A DNA stretch of 10,625 bases. It comes from Saprospiraceae bacterium. GTDB lineage: Bacteria; Bacteroidota; Bacteroidia; Chitinophagales; Saprospiraceae. The notes beneath the pieces were generated by a model, which made no database searches, was not told the DNA's origin, and saw nothing but the letters and a program-made list of their open reading frames with translations. Positions 7,941 through 10,625 of this stretch are shown piece after piece (position 1 is the stretch's first letter; each line of letters opens with the position of its first letter). The translations under genes were made by a program, and so were the position numbers. Where the stretch lies: the NCBI GenBank assembly GCA_016787375.1, contig JAEUUM010000515.1:1-10625 (forward strand). Reading direction: 5' to 3'.

Positions 7941-8299
7941 TGGAAAACTGGGAATTGGATTTTGAATGGTTACGAATACAAAATATAGTAAAAGAACACC
8001 TGCAGACTGAAAAAACACCTGACTTGAACGCAGTATTGGTGCTAATTGGCATCCAGGAGTTGGGAACATGGAAGACGAAATGGACCAAAGAAGAAAAGCA
8101 GGATTTGATGCATGTTGCCGTCAGCAGACTTTTAAGTCAGGAGGGCTATTACGAATTTGTAGGTCGTGATGATGATGGTTGGCCCCACTATAAACAATTA
8201 AGAAAAATTAGTACCTCCGGAATTGAAAATCAAGAAATGCTGTTAAAAAAAGAAGCCATCAAATACTTTGATGAACTCGCTAGAGAAAATAACTGGTAG
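7940..8299 (+). CDS. Small conserved Bacteroidota protein of unknown function, coupled to the permease gene
   Basis: The 119-aa product has no signal peptide or membrane segment and is charged and rich in aromatic residues. Visible landmarks are VLVLIGIQELG (~32-42), TKEEKQDLMHVAVSRLLS, EGYYEFVGRDDDGWPHY and a helical acidic C terminus. The EGYYE...D.DGWPH pattern looks like a conserved family I associate with Bacteroidota genomes, but I know of no assigned function. The start codon shares its A with the permease stop (TAATG), so translation is probably coupled, and no other start is better. It is the last gene of the tight run, followed by a 106-bp spacer. A cytosolic role linked to the permease is possible but rests on position alone. 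There are no recognisable catalytic or metal-binding motifs. Confidence 0.85.
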   Translation: MENWELDFEWLRIQNIVKEHLQTEKTPDLNAVLVLIGIQELGTWKTKWTKEEKQDLMHVAVSRLLSQEGYYEFVGRDDDGWPHYKQLRKISTSGIENQEMLLKKEAIKYFDELARENNW

Positions 8300-8349
8300 C
8301 AATTTTCATACAAAAAGGCCAAACTGCTTCTTTCGCTAATGGAACAACA

Positions 8350-8367
8350 TTTTGCGTGATTTTGCGT
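8350..8367. repeat. Direct repeat TTTTGCGT x2 with a 10-bp period, upstream of the PKD-cyclophilin gene
   Basis: TTTTGCGT at 8350-8357 recurs at 8360-8367, exactly one helical turn apart. The second copy overlaps TGATTTTG (8357-8364), one mismatch from the -7 consensus TAnnTTTG, but no good -33 box lies 19-21 nt upstream. Another possible -7, TATCTTAA, lies at 8381-8388. The 8300-8405 spacer therefore probably carries the promoter of the downstream gene, but I cannot pick the element with certainty. No clear terminator for the upstream operon is visible here. Confidence 0.35.
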
Positions 8368-8405
8368 TACTTAATTCGCTTATCTTAAATTTAAAACCTG
8401 ATTAA

Positions 8406-9302
8406 ATGAACTTTAAAAATTACATTTTACTGGTACTTACCATGTTGTCCTTAAAATTAATGGCTCAACCGGAAGCCAACTTTGAATGTACTTCTACAAA
8501 TAAAAAAGCGTTCAGCAATATATATTTTAAAAATACCTCAAAGAAATCATCCACCTATGCTTGGGATTTTGGAGATGGTGGCAAATCAACTGAAATGAGC
8601 CCAACACATCAATATTCCGCTGCGGGCACCTATTCAGTTTCATTAAAAGCCTCAAAAGGAAAAAAACAAAGTGAAAAAACCATGACTATAGAAATCGGCG
8701 CACCAGAACATTGCACAGTAGAAATTGAAACACCTTTCGGTACGATGACCGTTGTGCTTTATGACCAAACTCCTCAACATCGTGATAACTTTTTGAAACT
8801 AGTAGGACAAGGTTTCTACGACAGTTTATTGTTTCATCGTGTTATCAATGGCTTCATGATTCAAGGTGGTGATCCTACATCCAAAGGAGCCGCTCCTGGC
8901 GTTCATCTTGGAAGTGGCGGCCCTGGTTATACTATTCCGGCAGAGTTCAACTCAGCCTTGGTGCATACAAAAGGTGCGTTAGCTGCCGCAAGAATGTCTG
9001 ACGCAGTAAATCCGGACAAAAGGTCGTCTGGCTCTCAGTTTTACATTGTGCATGGCAGACCTGTTGACCCTAGAAGTCTCTCAAGAAATGAAGCCGCAAA
9101 GGGATTTAATTATCCGAAAGATGTAATTGAAAAATATGAAAGGTTGGGCGGTACACCATTCCTTGACATGGACTACACAGTATTTGGCGAAGTTATCAAA
9201 GGTTTAGACATAATTGATAAAATTGCCGCCGTACCAACACAACCTGGAGATAGACCAAAAGAAGATGTTTGGATGAAAATCCGTGTTGTAAACAACAACT
9301 AA
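8406..9302 (+). CDS. Exported PKD-domain / cyclophilin-type peptidyl-prolyl isomerase fusion
   Basis: This 298-aa protein begins with a Sec signal peptide ending LKLMA (residue 20), with Gln at +1. Residues ~23-97 form one PKD beta-sandwich with WDFGDGG (53-59) and HQYSAAGTYSV. Residues ~100-296 form a cyclophilin domain that interconverts cis and trans prolyl bonds: FHRVINGFMIQGGD (143-156) carries the catalytic Arg145 and the binding residues Phe150 and Gln153, and GSQFYI (209-214) carries Gln211 and Phe212. In FLDMDYTVFG (252-261), Phe252 stands where eukaryotic cyclophilins have the cyclosporin-binding Trp, and Tyr257 replaces their His. An insert of about 35 residues between these motifs is usual in bacterial relatives. 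It likely acts in the periplasm or at the surface as a folding helper, with the PKD module as a binding arm. No type IX C-terminal sorting domain is present. It converges on the TPR gene with a 12-nt gap. Confidence 0.92.
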   Translation: MNFKNYILLVLTMLSLKLMAQPEANFECTSTNKKAFSNIYFKNTSKKSSTYAWDFGDGGKSTEMSPTHQYSAAGTYSVSLKASKGKKQSEKTMTIEIGAPEHCTVEIETPFGTMTVVLYDQTPQHRDNFLKLVGQGFYDSLLFHRVINGFMIQGGDPTSKGAAPGVHLGSGGPGYTIPAEFNSALVHTKGALAAARMSDAVNPDKRSSGSQFYIVHGRPVDPRSLSRNEAAKGFNYPKDVIEKYERLGGTPFLDMDYTVFGEVIKGLDIIDKIAAVPTQPGDRPKEDVWMKIRVVNNN

Positions 9303-9312
9303 TTTTTCAATA

Positions 9313-9333
9313 AATTATTGGCCGGTAATAATT
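9313..9333. terminator. Possible hairpin between the convergent genes
   Basis: AATTATT (9313-9319) and AATAATT (9327-9333) form a perfect 7-bp stem around a GC-rich 7-nt loop (GGCCGGT). It starts in the 12-nt gap between the two converging genes and overlaps the last codons of the minus-strand gene. A two-way terminator would be expected here, but the stem is all A/T and lacks a clean U-run on either side, so this is weak. Confidence 0.25.
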
Positions 9334-10625
9334 GCATTTACTTCCGCGTCATTTTTTAATTCCGGCATTACTTCATACATATAGTCTGCTTGTTCCGGGC
9401 AAGAATCCATTAAATTCATCAAGTTAATGATGGCTTCTTGCCTTTTGCCAGCAGTTATAAGGCATACAACTTTAAAATAATGAAACTCGGCTGAATCGCT
9501 ATAAAACATAGCTTCCTCAACAACCTCCATAGCCGCTTCCTCTCCGTAGGCAAGCAATAAAAAGCCGGCGTATTGAAGCCATGCCAGATTGTTATCAGGA
9601 GCAAGATCAACTGCCTTTTGATAATGTTGGGCCGCTTCTTCCAATTTGTCTTGTTGAAAACACAAATCAGCTAGAGCCAAATGAAACTCTTCTCTGTCAG
9701 GATCCAGAGATATTGCTTTATTGATTGATTCTTCTGCGCTCGTGTATCTTTCTATCAATCCAAGACACACTCCCATATGAAAATGAACGTCACCATTTAC
9801 ATTTCCCATTTGTAAGGAAACTGCAAAATGCTCAATTGCTATTTCATGCTGGTCTAAAAAAGCATAACACTGACCTATTTTACAATACAAATCTGCATCC
9901 GGGACAAAGCGCTCCTTTACATCCTGGTAACATTTAAGAGCTTCATCATACTTTGAAAGTAGTAAAAGGGCTTCGCCTCGATCTCTGAATGCAAATTCAA
10001 AGTCATCGTTTATCAAATAGGCATATTCGAATGCCTCTGCTGCATCCTCGTAGCGTTCTTCGCTGAAATAAGCTTGTCCTAAATTGTACCAAGCTTGAAA
10101 CGAATAGCTGTCCTTTTCTAATAGCTTCTGATGAAGTATGATACTGTCTTCGTATCTGCCGGATAATTCTGTGCAAAGCCAAATCCTTTCCAGTGCTTCG
10201 TTGTTGTTGGTCTGTTGCAACAAGATGTTTTGCAATGAATCAAACATCAAATTGAACTCCTGTGTTCTCTCGTATAGATCCGTTTCTGTAAGGAGGATTT
10301 CTATGAGAAGGTCAGGATCTGCGTCTTTTTTGATCTCTGATAATAATAATTGACAGGTTTCATCATCACCTGAATGAAGTAGGGCTTGTGCTTTAAGGAG
10401 AATAAACTCCGGATCATTAGGCGACAAAAAGGATTTTTCCTCTATAAATTGGATGGTTTCTGAATAATACTCATTTGATAACAACATCCTCGCATGGTGG
10501 TGATGAAGCTCAATTGAAAAAGTATGTTGTAAAATTGCCTTTTTTGACGCTTTTAAGGCATCAGACAATTTATTGTTCACTACAAAGTAATCAATAAGAG
10601 ATAGCCATTCCTCTTCATTTAAATA
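9315..10625 (-). CDS. Tetratricopeptide-repeat protein, C-terminal part (start lies beyond the right edge)
   Basis: The minus strand is open from the window edge to a TAA at 9315-9317, showing 436 residues. The GTG at 10578-10580 could be read as a start, but the 15 upstream codons (YLNEEEWLSLIDYFV and on) continue the same helical repeat without a break, so the true start is outside. At least nine or ten TPR-like helix pairs can be followed. The clearest are in the middle, with the typical W/Y..G/A..A pattern (AWYNLGQAYFSEERYEDAAE, LADLCFQQDKLEEAAQHYQK). The visible part has no membrane segment, no catalytic domain and an acidic composition. TPR arrays bind proteins; the partner is unknown and no specific family can be named. 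Its 3' end faces the PKD-cyclophilin gene, so any functional link to that gene would be coincidental. Confidence 0.9.
   Translation of the reverse strand, partial: YLNEEEWLSLIDYFVVNNKLSDALKASKKAILQHTFSIELHHHHARMLLSNEYYSETIQFIEEKSFLSPNDPEFILLKAQALLHSGDDETCQLLLSEIKKDADPDLLIEILLTETDLYERTQEFNLMFDSLQNILLQQTNNNEALERIWLCTELSGRYEDSIILHQKLLEKDSYSFQAWYNLGQAYFSEERYEDAAEAFEYAYLINDDFEFAFRDRGEALLLLSKYDEALKCYQDVKERFVPDADLYCKIGQCYAFLDQHEIAIEHFAVSLQMGNVNGDVHFHMGVCLGLIERYTSAEESINKAISLDPDREEFHLALADLCFQQDKLEEAAQHYQKAVDLAPDNNLAWLQYAGFLLLAYGEEAAMEVVEEAMFYSDSAEFHYFKVVCLITAGKRQEAIINLMNLMDSCPEQADYMYEVMPELKNDAEVNAIITGQ

Noticed and set aside
8385..8394. Palindrome TTAAATTTAA before the PKD-cyclophilin start
   Set aside because: A 10-bp all-A/T palindrome is expected by chance in a spacer this AT-rich.

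Overview
The window looks like chromosomal DNA of a Bacteroidota bacterium, probably an environmental Saprospiria-, Chitinophagia- or Cytophagia-like lineage; the exact class cannot be fixed from the sequence. The evidence is AT-rich DNA, starts without clear Shine-Dalgarno sites, a TAnnTTTG-type -7 box before mtaB, two signal peptides with Gln at the predicted mature N terminus, a GH3/serine-hydrolase fusion and a PKD-domain protein. No tRNA, rRNA, CRISPR array, insertion sequence or phage gene was seen. Every main frame is intact. Two genes are cut by the window edges.

Layout. Left, on the minus strand, mtaB (tRNA methylthiotransferase) is followed, with an 8-nt overlap, by the first 77 codons of a secreted protein that runs off the left edge. 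A 180-bp divergent spacer (1606-1785) holds a plausible mtaB promoter and a 7-7-7 inverted repeat. To the right, on the plus strand, four genes lie head to tail with gaps of 26 nt, 3 nt and a 1-nt overlap: a polytopic membrane protein with C-terminal TPRs resembling animal TMTC O-mannosyltransferases, a three-part GH3 N-acetylglucosaminidase/beta-lactamase-fold exported enzyme, a LolC/LolE-type FtsX permease, and a small conserved protein of unknown function. After a 106-bp spacer comes a secreted PKD-cyclophilin fusion. A long TPR protein converges on it from the right edge and is open past the window end.

How they may fit together. Most products act at or beyond the inner membrane: protein glycosylation (inferred), cell-wall sugar and peptide or ester hydrolysis, lipoprotein release, and proline isomerisation of exported proteins. 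The four-gene run is the best candidate for a functional envelope unit. The link is inferred from spacing and location; no single pathway is shown. Nothing here is clearly a new defence or mobile system. The less common items are the bacterial TMTC-like protein, the PKD-cyclophilin architecture and the unnamed 119-aa protein coupled to the permease.
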